Shown: piece after piece, positions 1 through 9,303 of the stretch
Numbering within the stretch: position 1 is the first letter of the stretch
How the letters are laid out: each line of letters opens with the position of its first letter
Origin: Oerskovia enterophila
GTDB taxonomy: Bacteria; Actinomycetota; Actinomycetes; Actinomycetales; Cellulomonadaceae
Direction: 5' to 3'
NCBI RefSeq assembly: GCF_001692445.1
Contig: NZ_MAQA01000002.1
Span: forward strand, 62,001-126,000
DNA: 64,000 bases
Position numbers and translations under genes: made by a program
The notes under the pieces: model-generated
Database searches by the model: none
What the model was told of the DNA's origin: nothing
Seen by the model: the letters and a program-made list of their open reading frames with translations, nothing else

Positions 1-297
1 GTCGTGGTCAACACGTGCCGTGGCCCCCTGATCGACGAGGAGGCGCTGGCCGACGCGCTCGAGGGGGGCCACCTGGGGGCTGCGGCGCTCGACGTGTTCT
101 CGCACGAGCCGCTGCCCGCGGACTCACGCCTGCGCACGCTCGACCAGGTGCTGCTGAGCCCGCACGCCGCCTGGTTCTCGCCCGAGGCCATGGCCGACCT
201 GCCCGTGCACACCGCGCAGAACGCGATCGAGTTCCTCGCGGGCCGTCCCGTCGGCTCGATCGTCAACCCGGACTACGCGCGCGCCCTGGCACGCTGA
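1..297 (+). CDS. D-isomer-specific 2-hydroxyacid dehydrogenase, C-terminal part (partial)
   Basis: Only the last ~98 residues are in the window; the gene runs off the left edge. The visible part has the NAD-domain signature of this family: VVNTCRGPLIDEEAL (usually VNTARGxxVDE), followed by GAAALDVFSHEPLP and LLSPHAAWFSPEAM. The last carries the catalytic His of the conserved SPHxA motif. Family members reduce 2-keto acids or oxidise 2-hydroxy acids with NAD(P)H in the cytoplasm. A Cys replaces the usual Ala in NTARG, a mild deviation. The next gene, an FAH-family hydrolase, follows 40 bp later on the same strand, so the two may form a sugar-acid or keto-acid catabolic operon. The exact substrate cannot be told. 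Confidence 0.85.
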   Translation, partial: VVVNTCRGPLIDEEALADALEGGHLGAAALDVFSHEPLPADSRLRTLDQVLLSPHAAWFSPEAMADLPVHTAQNAIEFLAGRPVGSIVNPDYARALAR

Positions 298-337
298 CGT
301 CCTGTTCATCCCTGAAGACGACCTCCTGGAGCACCCC

Positions 338-1204
338 GTGCAGCACGTGCAGCTCATGCGCCTCGGCCTCCCCGGCCACGAACGTCCCGTCGTCCGCACC
401 GCGGACGGCACCACCTACTCGCTCGACTCCTTGACCCGCGACGTCGACGGCGAGTTCCTCGCGGCCGACGGGATCGCGCGCACCCGGGCCGCCCTCGAGG
501 CGGGCGAGCTGCCCGTGGTCGTCGACGCCGACGCGCTGCGGGTCGGGGCCCCGGTCGCCCGGCCCACGGCCGTGGTGTGCATCGGCATGAACTACGCCGC
601 GCACGCGGCGGAGTCCGGCTCCGAGCCGCCGACCGTCCCGATCATCTTCTGGAAGCACTCCAACACCGTGGTCGGCCCCGACGACGACGTGCTGCTGCCC
701 CCAGGGGCCCAGAAGGTCGACTGGGAGGTCGAGCTCGCGATCGTCATCGGGAAGAAGGCCCGATACCTCGCCTCGCCCGCGGAGTCCGCGGCGCACGTCG
801 CCGGGTACACCGTGTCCAACGACGTGTCCGAGCGCGACTACCAGATGGCCGTCTCGGGCGGTCAGTGGTCCAAGGGCAAGAGCTGCGAGACCTTCAACCC
901 GATGGGTCCCGCGCTCGTCCCAGCCGACCAGGTCGACGCCACGAACCTGCGCCTGCGCTCGTGGGTCAACGGCGAGGTCCGCCAGGACTCGTCGACGGCC
1001 GACATGATCTTCGACGTCGACTTCCTCGTGTGGCACCTGTCGCAGTACATGGTGCTCGAGCCGGGGGACGTCATCAACACCGGGACGCCGCAGGGGGTCG
1101 CGCTCTCGGGCCGCTTCCCCTACCTGGTCGACGGCGACGTCATGGCCGTCGAGATCGAGGGCCTGGGCCGCTGCGAGCAGAAGGTCCGCGACGCGGTCGT
1201 GTGA
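338..1204 (+). CDS. Fumarylacetoacetate hydrolase (FAH) family protein
   Basis: A 288-residue protein of the FAH superfamily, which includes acylpyruvate hydrolases, 2-oxohepta-3-ene-1,7-dioate hydratases and 2,4-diketo-3-deoxy-sugar-acid hydrolases. The recognisable core runs from about residue 80: CIGMNYAAHAAESG, FWKHSNTVVGPDDDVLLP, then VDWEVELAIVIG with the metal-binding acidic pair, AGYTVSNDVSERDYQ, WSKGKSCETFNPMGP and GDVINTGTPQGV. Length and order of motifs are normal. The GTG start at 338 has a TGGAG sequence 6 bases upstream; GTG at 347 is an alternative. With the upstream dehydrogenase and the lactonase gene facing it, a role in breaking down an oxidised sugar acid is plausible but is inference. 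Confidence 0.88.
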   Translation: MQHVQLMRLGLPGHERPVVRTADGTTYSLDSLTRDVDGEFLAADGIARTRAALEAGELPVVVDADALRVGAPVARPTAVVCIGMNYAAHAAESGSEPPTVPIIFWKHSNTVVGPDDDVLLPPGAQKVDWEVELAIVIGKKARYLASPAESAAHVAGYTVSNDVSERDYQMAVSGGQWSKGKSCETFNPMGPALVPADQVDATNLRLRSWVNGEVRQDSSTADMIFDVDFLVWHLSQYMVLEPGDVINTGTPQGVALSGRFPYLVDGDVMAVEIEGLGRCEQKVRDAVV

Positions 1205-1262
1205 CGACCTGAGGGTCGGCCGGGCGTCCGTCACCGGTCGCCCGGGCGTGCTCTGCGCGCGT

Positions 1263-1306
1263 GAGGCGGGAGAGGTGCCGATGAACTCCGGCGCCTCTCC
1301 CGCCTC
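1263..1306. terminator. Bidirectional hairpin terminator between convergent genes
   Basis: Arms of 18 bases (GAGGCGGGAGAGGTGCCG and its complement, one G-U pair) with an 8-base loop. It lies between the FAH gene and the convergent lactonase gene. There is no U-tract, as is usual in this GC range. Confidence 0.8.
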
Positions 1307-1327
1307 GCTGCGCAGGGCGCCGCGTGC

Positions 1328-2197
1328 CTACCCCGCGAAGGGCAGGACCGGCAGCCCCTCGACCCCGGGCACCACGCGGAACACCGACCCCGCGTCGAGC
1401 TCGGGCTCGAACGGCTCGCCGATCATGAGCCGCGAGGTGGTGATGTACAGCTCGTCGAGGTCCACGCCGCCGAACGTGCACGCCGTGACGTGCGAGGCGG
1501 GCAGCTCGACGACCTCGGTCAACGAGCCGTCCGGGGCGTAGCGGCGCACCGCGCTGCCGCCCCACAGCGCGACCCACACGCCGCCCTCGGCGTCGACCGT
1601 GAGCCCGTCGGGCAGCCCGTCCTCGCGCGGGATCTCGACCAGGGCCCGACGGTTCGCGAGCGGCTCGTCCGCGCCCGGGTCGTAGTCGAACACGTCGACG
1701 CGGCACGTGAGCGTGTCCACGTAGTACGCGAGCGTCCCGTCGGGGGAGAAGCCCAGCCCGTTCGAGCACGTGACGCCCGACAGCACGAGGCGAGCGGCGC
1801 CGTCGGGCTCGACGCGGTACAGGGCGCCTGCGCCCGCGCGGTCGTCGAACGGCATGGACCCCGCGTAGAACGCGCCGTCCGGGGTCGCCGAGCCGTCGTT
1901 GAGGCGGACCGTCGGGTCGCTCCACAGCTCGGGGAAGGGGCGCACGGGGGAGTCGGGGGACTCGTCGTCCACGAGCGCGAGCCCACGCTCCAGCCCGACG
2001 ACGTAGCCTCCCCGGGAGCGAGGGCGCACCATGGTCGCGTAGTCGCCCACGTGGCGTCGGGCCACGGTGGCGTCGGGCTGGAGGGTCAGGAGGTCGCCGG
2101 CCATCATGTCGACGAACCGCAGCCCGCCCCAGGTCGGGGACCACACAGGCCCCTCGCCGTGGTGGGCGACGGGACCGGTGATGTTCTCGGCACGCAT
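1328..2197 (-). CDS. SMP-30/gluconolactonase-family sugar lactonase
   Basis: A 289-residue six-bladed beta-propeller enzyme of the SMP-30/LRE/gluconolactonase family, which opens sugar lactones using one divalent metal. The metal and substrate motifs are in place: GEGPVW near the N terminus (metal Glu), LNDGSATPDGAFYAGSM (Asn/Asp), SNGLGFSPDG, and DGLTVDAEGGVWVALWGG. The start at the ATG before RAENITGPVAHHGEGP fits the family's usual N terminus. A longer open frame upstream has no homology-like content and is ignored. It converges on the FAH gene. L-arabinono-lactone or another aldonolactone is a possible substrate, but the window gives no direct evidence. No signal peptide, so cytoplasmic. 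Confidence 0.88.
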   Translation of the reverse strand: MRAENITGPVAHHGEGPVWSPTWGGLRFVDMMAGDLLTLQPDATVARRHVGDYATMVRPRSRGGYVVGLERGLALVDDESPDSPVRPFPELWSDPTVRLNDGSATPDGAFYAGSMPFDDRAGAGALYRVEPDGAARLVLSGVTCSNGLGFSPDGTLAYYVDTLTCRVDVFDYDPGADEPLANRRALVEIPREDGLPDGLTVDAEGGVWVALWGGSAVRRYAPDGSLTEVVELPASHVTACTFGGVDLDELYITTSRLMIGEPFEPELDAGSVFRVVPGVEGLPVLPFAG

Positions 2198-2371
2198 GGG
2201 GCTATTGTCCCGGACCCGGGAACCGGTGCAGGACGGGCTGCGTCGGCTCCTGCGCCAGAGCCGTCGGACGATGCCGTGAACCGAGCGCGGCGACGTACCC
2301 GGGGACGGGTGTGATCGACCCGGGCGGTCCGCTCGGCAGCGCACCGGTGCTCTGCCCAGGGGCGTCGGGAG

Positions 2372-2377
2372 TAGCCT
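2372..2377 (+). promoter_or_regulatory. -10 element (TAGCCT) of a leaderless trp leader transcript
   Basis: TAGCCT matches the actinobacterial TAnnnT consensus and lies 7 bases before the leader-peptide ATG, so transcription probably starts at or next to the A of that ATG. No good -35 is seen. Confidence 0.5.
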
Positions 2378-2384
2378 TGAGCCC

Positions 2385-2426
2385 ATGACAACGCGCAACT
2401 GGTGGTGGCTGCCCTCGCAGCCGTGA
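2385..2426 (+). CDS. trpL: Tryptophan leader peptide (attenuator peptide)
   Basis: A 13-codon open frame reading MTTRNWWWLPSQP and ending in TGA, with three consecutive TGG codons at 2400-2408. Tryptophan is the rarest residue, so three in a row in a tiny frame 93 bp before trpS is the hallmark of a ribosome-mediated attenuator. The codons sit just before a 6-bp hairpin, so a ribosome stalled for charged tRNA-Trp would prevent that hairpin from forming. Translation is probably leaderless, because the TAGCCT -10 is 7 bases upstream of the ATG. The peptide itself is expected to have no function after synthesis. Confidence 0.85.
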   Translation: MTTRNWWWLPSQP

Positions 2427-2515
2427 CCAGTCGTGTCCCCGAGCTGCCCTGCGTGCAGCCCGGGTCGGCCCTCCGTCGCCTCCGGCGAGCGAGGGCGGCT
2501 CCTGAACCAAGGAGC
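2407..2515 (+). promoter_or_regulatory. trpS leader attenuator with mutually exclusive RNA pairings
   Basis: Pairings readable in the sequence: (1) 2407-2412 GGCTGC with 2417-2422 GCAGCC, loop CCTC, inside the leader frame. (2) 2443-2447 with 2455-2459. (3) 2468-2473 with 2491-2496, with an inner stem 2476-2480/2484-2488, giving a strong hairpin. (4) 2498-2502 GCTCC with 2511-2515 GGAGC, which buries the trpS Shine-Dalgarno. Competing pairings: 2441-2449 with 2493-2501 (9 bp, one G-U), which breaks 3 and 4; 2411-2418 with 2489-2496 (8 bp), which breaks 3; and 2407-2412 with 2455-2460. There is no U-run, so control may act on translation start rather than termination. Which state is ON is not settled by reading alone. 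Confidence 0.7.
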
Positions 2516-2518
2516 ACC

Positions 2519-3655
2519 ATGACCCTCACCACCGCGGCCCACGTCGCAGCCACGCCCCCTGCCCAGGGGACCCGTCCGCCCGAGGCGGGCTCCGCCGTCG
2601 GGACCCTCGACGCGGCCCGTGCCCGCAGCCTCGAGGTCGAGGCGCGGATCGCCGCGAACCCCGCGGACTTCCGCGTCCTGACGGGCGAGCGACCGACGGG
2701 CGCGCTGCACATCGGGCACTACTTCGGGACCATCGCGAACCGCGTGCGGCTCCAGCAGGCAGGCGTCGAGGTCTTCCTGATCCTCGCCGACTACCAGGTC
2801 ATCACCGACCGCGACGAGGCCGGAGACCTGCGCGGGACGGTGCGCGAGATCCTGCTCGACTACCTGGCGGCCGGGATCGACCCGGACCGGACCACGGTCT
2901 TCGCGCACAGCGCCGTCCCCGCGCTCAACCAGCTCCTGCTGCCGTTCCTGAGCCTCGTGAGCGTCGCCGAGCTCGACCGCAACCCGACCGTCAAGGCCGA
3001 GACCGCGGCCACGGGCGGTCGGGCCATGAGCGGGCTCATGCTGACCTACCCCGTGCACCAGGCCGCCGACATCCTGTTCTGCCACGGCAACCTCGTGCCC
3101 GTGGGGCAGGACCAGCTGCCGCACCTCGAGATGACGCGTACCGTCGCGCGCCGCTTCAACCAGCGGTACGCCGCCGCGAACCCGTACTTCCCCGAGCCCG
3201 ACGCGCTGCTCGCGCCCTCGCCCACGATCCTCGGGACCGACGGGACCAAGATGAGCAAGAGCCGCGGGAACACGCTGCCTCTCGGGGCGAGCGAGGACGA
3301 GACGGCCCGGTGGGTCAAGCGGGCCAAGACCGACGCGGAGCGGGTCATCACCTACGAGCCCGACGCCCGGCCCGAGGTCGCCAACCTCCTGACGATCGCG
3401 TCGCTGTGCACGGGGCGCACCCCCGAGCAGATCGCCGACGAGATCGGGTCCGCGGGTGCCGGGAGGCTCAAGGCGCTCGTGACCGAGGCGCTCGTCGAGC
3501 ACCTGCGCCCGATCCGCGCGCGGCGTGCGGCGCTCGCGGCGGGCGACGGACCCGACGTGCTCGACATCCTCGCGCGCGGCAACGCGCGGGCCAACGAGAT
3601 CGCCGACCGCACGCTCGAGGACGTGCGCGGGCTCATGGGCATGGTCTACCGCTGA
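2519..3655 (+). CDS. trpS: Tryptophan--tRNA ligase
   Basis: A 378-residue class I aminoacyl-tRNA synthetase that charges tRNA-Trp in the cytoplasm. The HIGH motif appears as GALHIGHYFG near residue 61 and KMSKS as TKMSKSRG near residue 244. Between them is the conserved MLTYPVHQAADILFCHGNLVPVGQDQLPHLEMTR core, given here only as its key stretch VPVGQDQLPHLE. The ATG at 2519 follows AAGGAG by 4 bases, making it the clear start. About 45 N-terminal residues before FRVLTGERPTG are extra compared with the common ~335-residue form. Expression is probably set by the upstream Trp-codon leader. The gene converges on pckG. Confidence 0.95.
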   Translation: MTLTTAAHVAATPPAQGTRPPEAGSAVGTLDAARARSLEVEARIAANPADFRVLTGERPTGALHIGHYFGTIANRVRLQQAGVEVFLILADYQVITDRDEAGDLRGTVREILLDYLAAGIDPDRTTVFAHSAVPALNQLLLPFLSLVSVAELDRNPTVKAETAATGGRAMSGLMLTYPVHQAADILFCHGNLVPVGQDQLPHLEMTRTVARRFNQRYAAANPYFPEPDALLAPSPTILGTDGTKMSKSRGNTLPLGASEDETARWVKRAKTDAERVITYEPDARPEVANLLTIASLCTGRTPEQIADEIGSAGAGRLKALVTEALVEHLRPIRARRAALAAGDGPDVLDILARGNARANEIADRTLEDVRGLMGMVYR

Positions 3656-3686
3656 CGGGTCCCCACCGGCCCCGGTGCGCACGGGA

Positions 3687-3727
3687 GCGCCCGCCGCGGG
3701 AGACCACTGGTCTCCCGCGGCGGGCGC
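3687..3727. terminator. Bidirectional terminator, 20-bp perfect inverted repeat
   Basis: GCGCCCGCCGCGGGAGACCA and its exact complement are separated by a single C. It sits between the convergent trpS and pckG genes. Extruded as RNA it needs a few unpaired bases at the tip, leaving ~18 bp of very stable stem. Confidence 0.85.
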
Positions 3728-3758
3728 ATGCGTCACCCTCGGCGAGGAGGGCGCCGCC

Positions 3759-5714
<1,956 letters not shown>

Positions 5715-5851
5715 GATCGGGTCTCCGGTCCTGGGCGGGGGCGTCCGCCCGGTGGGCGTGTGTCCTGCTGTTTCCACCTTCGACCCGGAACGGCGCAGTT
5801 TTCCACCCAGAACGCTGTCAAGAATTGCGGTTCTTGACATAGAGTCAAGGA
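5715..5851. promoter_or_regulatory. Divergent pckG / ramB-like promoter region with inverted-repeat operator
   Basis: The region holds TCAAGAA-N6-TTCTTGA (5818-5837, spacer TTGCGG) overlapped by TTGAC-N5-GTCAA (5834-5848). TAGAGT at 5840-5845 matches the TAnnnT -10 and lies 6 bases before the regulator's ATG, so its mRNA is probably leaderless and the inverted repeat covers its core promoter. On the other strand, TTGACA (5817-5822) is a perfect -35 hexamer pointing at pckG, with no clear -10. TTTCCACC occurs twice (5771-5778, 5800-5807), 29 bp apart. Autoregulation is inference. Confidence 0.55.
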
Positions 5852-7351
5852 ATGGCCGTCGACGAAGACCGCAAGATCCCCACGACCCCCGAGGTCCTTG
5901 CTCCCGCGACCACCGACCTCATCACGCTGGGCCGCCGGATCCGCTGGTTCCGGACCGGTCGGGAGCTCACCCTCGACGCCCTCGGTGCGCAGGTGGGGAC
6001 CACCGCGAGCCTCCTGTCGCTCATCGAGAACGGCAAGCGCGAACCCCGGCTCTCGCTGCTCCAGGCGCTCGCGGGCGCGCTCGACGTCACGGTGACGGAC
6101 CTGCTCGCGGACGAGCCGCCGTCGCGCCGGGCCGCGCTCGAGATCGAGCTGGACCGCGCCCAGCGCGGCCCCCTCTTCGCGACCCTGGGGCTGCCGTCGG
6201 TCAAGGCCTCCCAGAAGCTGCCCATGCCGGTCCTGGAGAACCTCGTGGGGCTGCACGGCGAGCTCGCCCGGCGCGCGTCGGAGGCCATCGCGACGCCCGA
6301 GGAGGCGCGCCGCGCCAACACCGAGCTGCGCCTCGAGCGCCAGTCGCGCAACAACTACATCCCCGAGCTCGAGGACCTCGCCGAGGAGATGACGCGCCGG
6401 GCCGGCTACCGCGTGGGCGCGCTCACGCACCGCACCGTTGCTCGCATGGCCGAGCAGCTCGGCTTCACGCTGCTCCACGTCGACGACCTGCCGCACTCGA
6501 CCCGCACCGTCACGGACCTGCGCAACGGCCGCATCTACCTGCCGCCGGCCTCGATCCCCGGGAGCCACGGCCTGCGCTCGCTCGGTCTGCAGGCCATCGC
6601 GCACCGCGTGCTCGGGCACCAGCGGCCCACGTCGTACGCGCACTTCCTGCGCCAGCGCGTCGAGATCACCTACTTCGCGGCGTGCTGCCTCATGCCCCAG
6701 TCCGCAGCGGTCGAGTTCCTCGAGCAGCGCAAGAAGGAGAAGGACCTCGCGGTCGAGGACTTCCGCGACGCGTTCGGCGTCTCGCACGAGGCCGCGTCGC
6801 AGCGCTTCACGAACCTCGCGACGTCGCGCCTGGGCATCCCCGTGCACTTCATGCGCGTGGGCGACGACGGCGCGCTCTACCGCGGCTACGCGAACGACGG
6901 TCTGCCGTTCCCGGCCGACGTCACGGGGGCCATCGAGGGGCAGCTGGTCTGCCGCCGGTGGGCGGCACGCGAGGCCTTCGCGCGCCGCGACCGGGCGACC
7001 GAGTCCTACCAGTACACGGACACCCCGGCGGGCACGTTCTGGTGCAGCACGCAGACGGGCACGACGACGACGGGCGAGTTCTCGATCACGGTCGGGGTCC
7101 CGTTCGCCTCGGCCAAGTGGTTCCGGGGACGCGAGACGACCGCGCGGCGCGCCTCGACCTGCCCCGACGAGGCCTGCTGCCGCCGGCCGCAGGCACAGCT
7201 CGCGCGCCGCTGGGAGGAGGTCGCGTGGCCCAGCGCGCGCATGCACCAGCACGTGCTGTCTGCCCTGCCCTCGGGGTCGTTCCCCGGGGTCGACGCCTCG
7301 GAGGTCTACGCGTTCCTCGAGAAGCACGCGCCGACGCCCGGCGCGGAGTGA
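5852..7351 (+). CDS. RamB/ScfR-family XRE transcriptional regulator
   Basis: A 499-residue cytoplasmic regulator with an N-terminal XRE helix-turn-helix (about residues 25-85: [20 protein letters not shown], then [21 protein letters not shown]). The middle is an ImmA/IrrE-like region ([21 protein letters not shown]), whose HExxH site is degenerate. The C terminus carries a short Cys cluster [11 protein letters not shown]. This order is that of corynebacterial and mycobacterial RamB and short-chain-acyl-CoA regulators, which control acetate, glyoxylate-cycle and propionate genes. Its position divergent from pckG supports a role in carbon-source control. The ATG at 5852 has no usable Shine-Dalgarno but does have a well-placed TAGAGT, so it is probably leaderless. 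Effector and target set are not visible. Confidence 0.85.
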   Translation: MAVDEDRKIPTTPEVLAPATTDLITLGRRIRWFRTGRELTLDALGAQVGTTASLLSLIENGKREPRLSLLQALAGALDVTVTDLLADEPPSRRAALEIELDRAQRGPLFATLGLPSVKASQKLPMPVLENLVGLHGELARRASEAIATPEEARRANTELRLERQSRNNYIPELEDLAEEMTRRAGYRVGALTHRTVARMAEQLGFTLLHVDDLPHSTRTVTDLRNGRIYLPPASIPGSHGLRSLGLQAIAHRVLGHQRPTSYAHFLRQRVEITYFAACCLMPQSAAVEFLEQRKKEKDLAVEDFRDAFGVSHEAASQRFTNLATSRLGIPVHFMRVGDDGALYRGYANDGLPFPADVTGAIEGQLVCRRWAAREAFARRDRATESYQYTDTPAGTFWCSTQTGTTTTGEFSITVGVPFASAKWFRGRETTARRASTCPDEACCRRPQAQLARRWEEVAWPSARMHQHVLSALPSGSFPGVDASEVYAFLEKHAPTPGAE

Positions 7352-7432
7352 GGTGGGCCGGACCGGGGCGCTCGCCCTGCCTGCCCTGGCCCGCCCCCGT
7401 CACGCCCGCCTCGCTGACGGCGTCGCACGTCG

Positions 7433-8731
7433 TCACACGTCGCGCAGCGGGCCGCCCTGCTGGTCGACGAGCGGCAGCAGCCGCTCCAGGACGTCGCCCG
7501 TGCGCAGCCCGTCGTGCTCGAACTCGTTCGTGACGAGCGCCTGCACGTTCCCGACGCGCGAGGCCGTGTCGAGCGACAGGTGGGCGTCGACGAACATGTC
7601 GTCGTAGTAGACGGCCGCGGCGACCGGGACCTCGTTGGCCGCGAGCACGTCCTGGTCGTACAGCACGGTCCACTCCTCGCGGCGGGCCAGCTCCTCGGCC
7701 GCCCCGCGGAACGCGCGGAGCCCCGCGATCTCCTCGAACATCCAGGGGTAGATCATCTCGCCGGTGAAGAGCAGCGGCCGGGCCTCGGGGGAGAACTCCG
7801 GGTGCTCGGCGCGGACCTGCTCGGCGGCCCAGCCCGTGGCCCCGTGCCCCGAGGCGTAGATCGACTCGTGCAGCACCGCGTACAGCGGGTTCGTCCAGTA
7901 CGAGGTCAGGTCCCGGACCTCGCTGAGGAACGTGTCGCTCAGGTCCTCGTCGTCGTGGTCGAACGCCTCGTCGAGCAGCCAGTGGACACGCTCGAAGCCC
8001 GGCTTCATGCCGAAGTCCATACCGAGCGTCTGGAGGCGTCGCACCGAGAGCGTGTCGCCGTCGGGCAGCGTGACGTCCCCCACCGCGATCCTGTCCGCGA
8101 TGCGCGCAAGGCGTGCGACGTCGTCGGGGAAGCGCGACGCGAAGCGAGCGTTCTTGGCCGCGGTGCGCGGGTAGGTGCGGCGGTAGACCTCGGTCGCGTC
8201 GGCCTCGAGGCCCGCGAGCCCGCCCGTGACGTAGCAGGCCGTGAGGCCCTCGGCGGCGCGTGACAGGTACGTGAGCGTGAGGAAGCCGCCGTAGCTCTGC
8301 CCGAGCGACTCCCAGCGGCGACCGCCGAACAGCGTGCGGCGCACGTGCTCGGCGTCGGCCACGATCGAGTCCGCGCGGAAGTGCGAGAGGTACTCGGCCT
8401 GCGCGGCCGCGTCGCCGAGCGCTGTCAGGTGGCGCCCGCGCACGGCCGAGCTGCGGCCCGTGCCGCGCTGGTCGAGCAGGATCACGCGGTGCGTCGCGAG
8501 CATGGTCCCGACCCACCCCTCGGGCCCGGTGGGCCGTGGCCCCTTGCCGCCCGGGCCGCCCTGGAGGAACACGAGCAGGGGCAGGTCCTCGCGCCGCCGG
8601 ACCGGGTCGACCAGCTCGCGCACGAAGACCGTGATCCGGCGCGAGTCGGTCTCGTCGAACCAGTCGAGGGGGACCTCGACCACGTGGTCGGTGACGTGCA
8701 TCCCGGGGATCGTGCAGCTCACGGAGGTCAT
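7433..8731 (-). CDS. Prolyl aminopeptidase-like alpha/beta hydrolase (peptidase S33)
   Basis: A 432-residue alpha/beta hydrolase of the proline iminopeptidase family. It has the family oxyanion motif as LQGGPGGKGPRP (usually HGGPG), LLDQRGTGRSS, the nucleophile elbow GQSYGGF, and a C-terminal segment TNEFEHDG that probably supplies the catalytic His. The family removes N-terminal proline or hydrolyses other small amides; many actinobacterial members are annotated only as alpha/beta hydrolases, so the substrate is uncertain. No signal peptide is seen. The ATG start is preceded 7 bases upstream by TAGGCT, indicating a leaderless transcript. It converges on the upstream regulator gene and is divergent from the small acidic protein gene. 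Confidence 0.85.
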   Translation of the reverse strand: MTSVSCTIPGMHVTDHVVEVPLDWFDETDSRRITVFVRELVDPVRRREDLPLLVFLQGGPGGKGPRPTGPEGWVGTMLATHRVILLDQRGTGRSSAVRGRHLTALGDAAAQAEYLSHFRADSIVADAEHVRRTLFGGRRWESLGQSYGGFLTLTYLSRAAEGLTACYVTGGLAGLEADATEVYRRTYPRTAAKNARFASRFPDDVARLARIADRIAVGDVTLPDGDTLSVRRLQTLGMDFGMKPGFERVHWLLDEAFDHDDEDLSDTFLSEVRDLTSYWTNPLYAVLHESIYASGHGATGWAAEQVRAEHPEFSPEARPLLFTGEMIYPWMFEEIAGLRAFRGAAEELARREEWTVLYDQDVLAANEVPVAAAVYYDDMFVDAHLSLDTASRVGNVQALVTNEFEHDGLRTGDVLERLLPLVDQQGGPLRDV

Positions 8732-8738
8732 GGCGACG

Positions 8739-8744
8739 AGCCTA
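8739..8744 (-). promoter_or_regulatory. -10 element (TAGGCT) of a leaderless promoter
   Basis: Read on the minus strand TAGGCT-N7-ATG, with no Shine-Dalgarno between. It serves the prolyl aminopeptidase-like gene. Confidence 0.55.
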
Positions 8745-8826
8745 TCGAGCGCGAGCCGGTCCTGGAGGCTGGGTGTGTCGGAGGCGATCCGTAGCGTGCG
8801 ACCTCAGGATCGAGAAGGAGGCAGGC

Positions 8827-9219
8827 ATGAGCTACGACATCGCCGTGTTCGCCACGGAGACCGTGGACGACGACGGGTTCGAGGCATGGTTCGAGGAGCA
8901 GGCCGAGTGGGGTGAGGACCACGACTACACGGACCCCGCGGTCACGTCCGTCGCCCTCCGGACGTTCTACGACGCGCTGGCCCAGGAGTTCCCGCCGATG
9001 AACGGGCCGGACGCCGACGAGGACGTCGACGATCCCCGCCTGGCCGACTACTCGATCGGGCGCGAGCTGCTCTACGTCGCGTTCGGCTGGTCCCAGGCAC
9101 GCGCGGCGCAGGCGGCGTGCCTGCGCATCGCTGCGGCGACCGGGGTCGCGGTCGGCCTCGTGAGCGACGACGGGCGCATCGTCCGACCGGGCGACACGCC
9201 GGAGCCGGTCGGTTCCTGA
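8827..9219 (+). CDS. Small acidic protein of unknown function
   Basis: A 130-residue cytoplasmic protein that I do not recognise. It begins SYDIAVFATETVDDDGFEAW and is strongly acidic, with Asp/Glu runs in its middle (DADEDVDDPRLADYS). The second half, RELLYVAFGWSQARAAQAAC followed by a hydrophobic stretch, looks like an amphipathic helix followed by a beta-strand rich end. AAGGAGG lies 6 bases before the ATG, an ideal ribosome site. The last codons (for DTPEPVGS) and the stop codon lie in a 25-bp tandem repeat that continues into the terminator stem, so the C terminus may have been remodelled by slippage. It is a stand-alone gene between the aminopeptidase and the glp operon. Confidence 0.75.
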   Translation: MSYDIAVFATETVDDDGFEAWFEEQAEWGEDHDYTDPAVTSVALRTFYDALAQEFPPMNGPDADEDVDDPRLADYSIGRELLYVAFGWSQARAAQAACLRIAAATGVAVGLVSDDGRIVRPGDTPEPVGS

Positions 9220-9258
9220 CACGCCGGAGCCGGTCGGTTCCTGACACGCCGGAGCCGG
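9193..9258. repeat. 25-bp tandem repeat spanning a stop codon and a terminator arm
   Basis: Unit GACACGCCGGAGCCGG followed by TCGGTTCCT. Copies start at 9193, 9218 and 9243; the third is partial. Copy 1 is coding, the stop codon TGA is made at the copy 1/copy 2 junction, and the third copy forms the left arm of the terminator. Confidence 0.9.
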
Positions 9259-9288
9259 CGTGACCTCCTGGTCACGCCGGCTCCGGCG
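9247..9288. terminator. Strong terminator hairpin (19-bp perfect stem)
   Basis: CGCCGGAGCCGGCGTGACC, loop TCCT, then the exact complement. It serves both the acidic-protein gene (plus) and glpK (minus), which converge here. Confidence 0.88.
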
Positions 9289-9303
9289 AGGCTGCGAGAA
9301 GGA

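Noticed and set aside
2402-2518. N-terminal extension of trpS starting near 2402
   Set aside because: It overlaps the Trp leader and its hairpins, and AAGGAG sits just before the ATG at 2519. The extension has no synthetase-like sequence.
5715-5840. Longer pckG reading into the divergent promoter
   Set aside because: It would cover the regulator's operator and -10; the ATG at 5714 has a ribosome site and fits the family.
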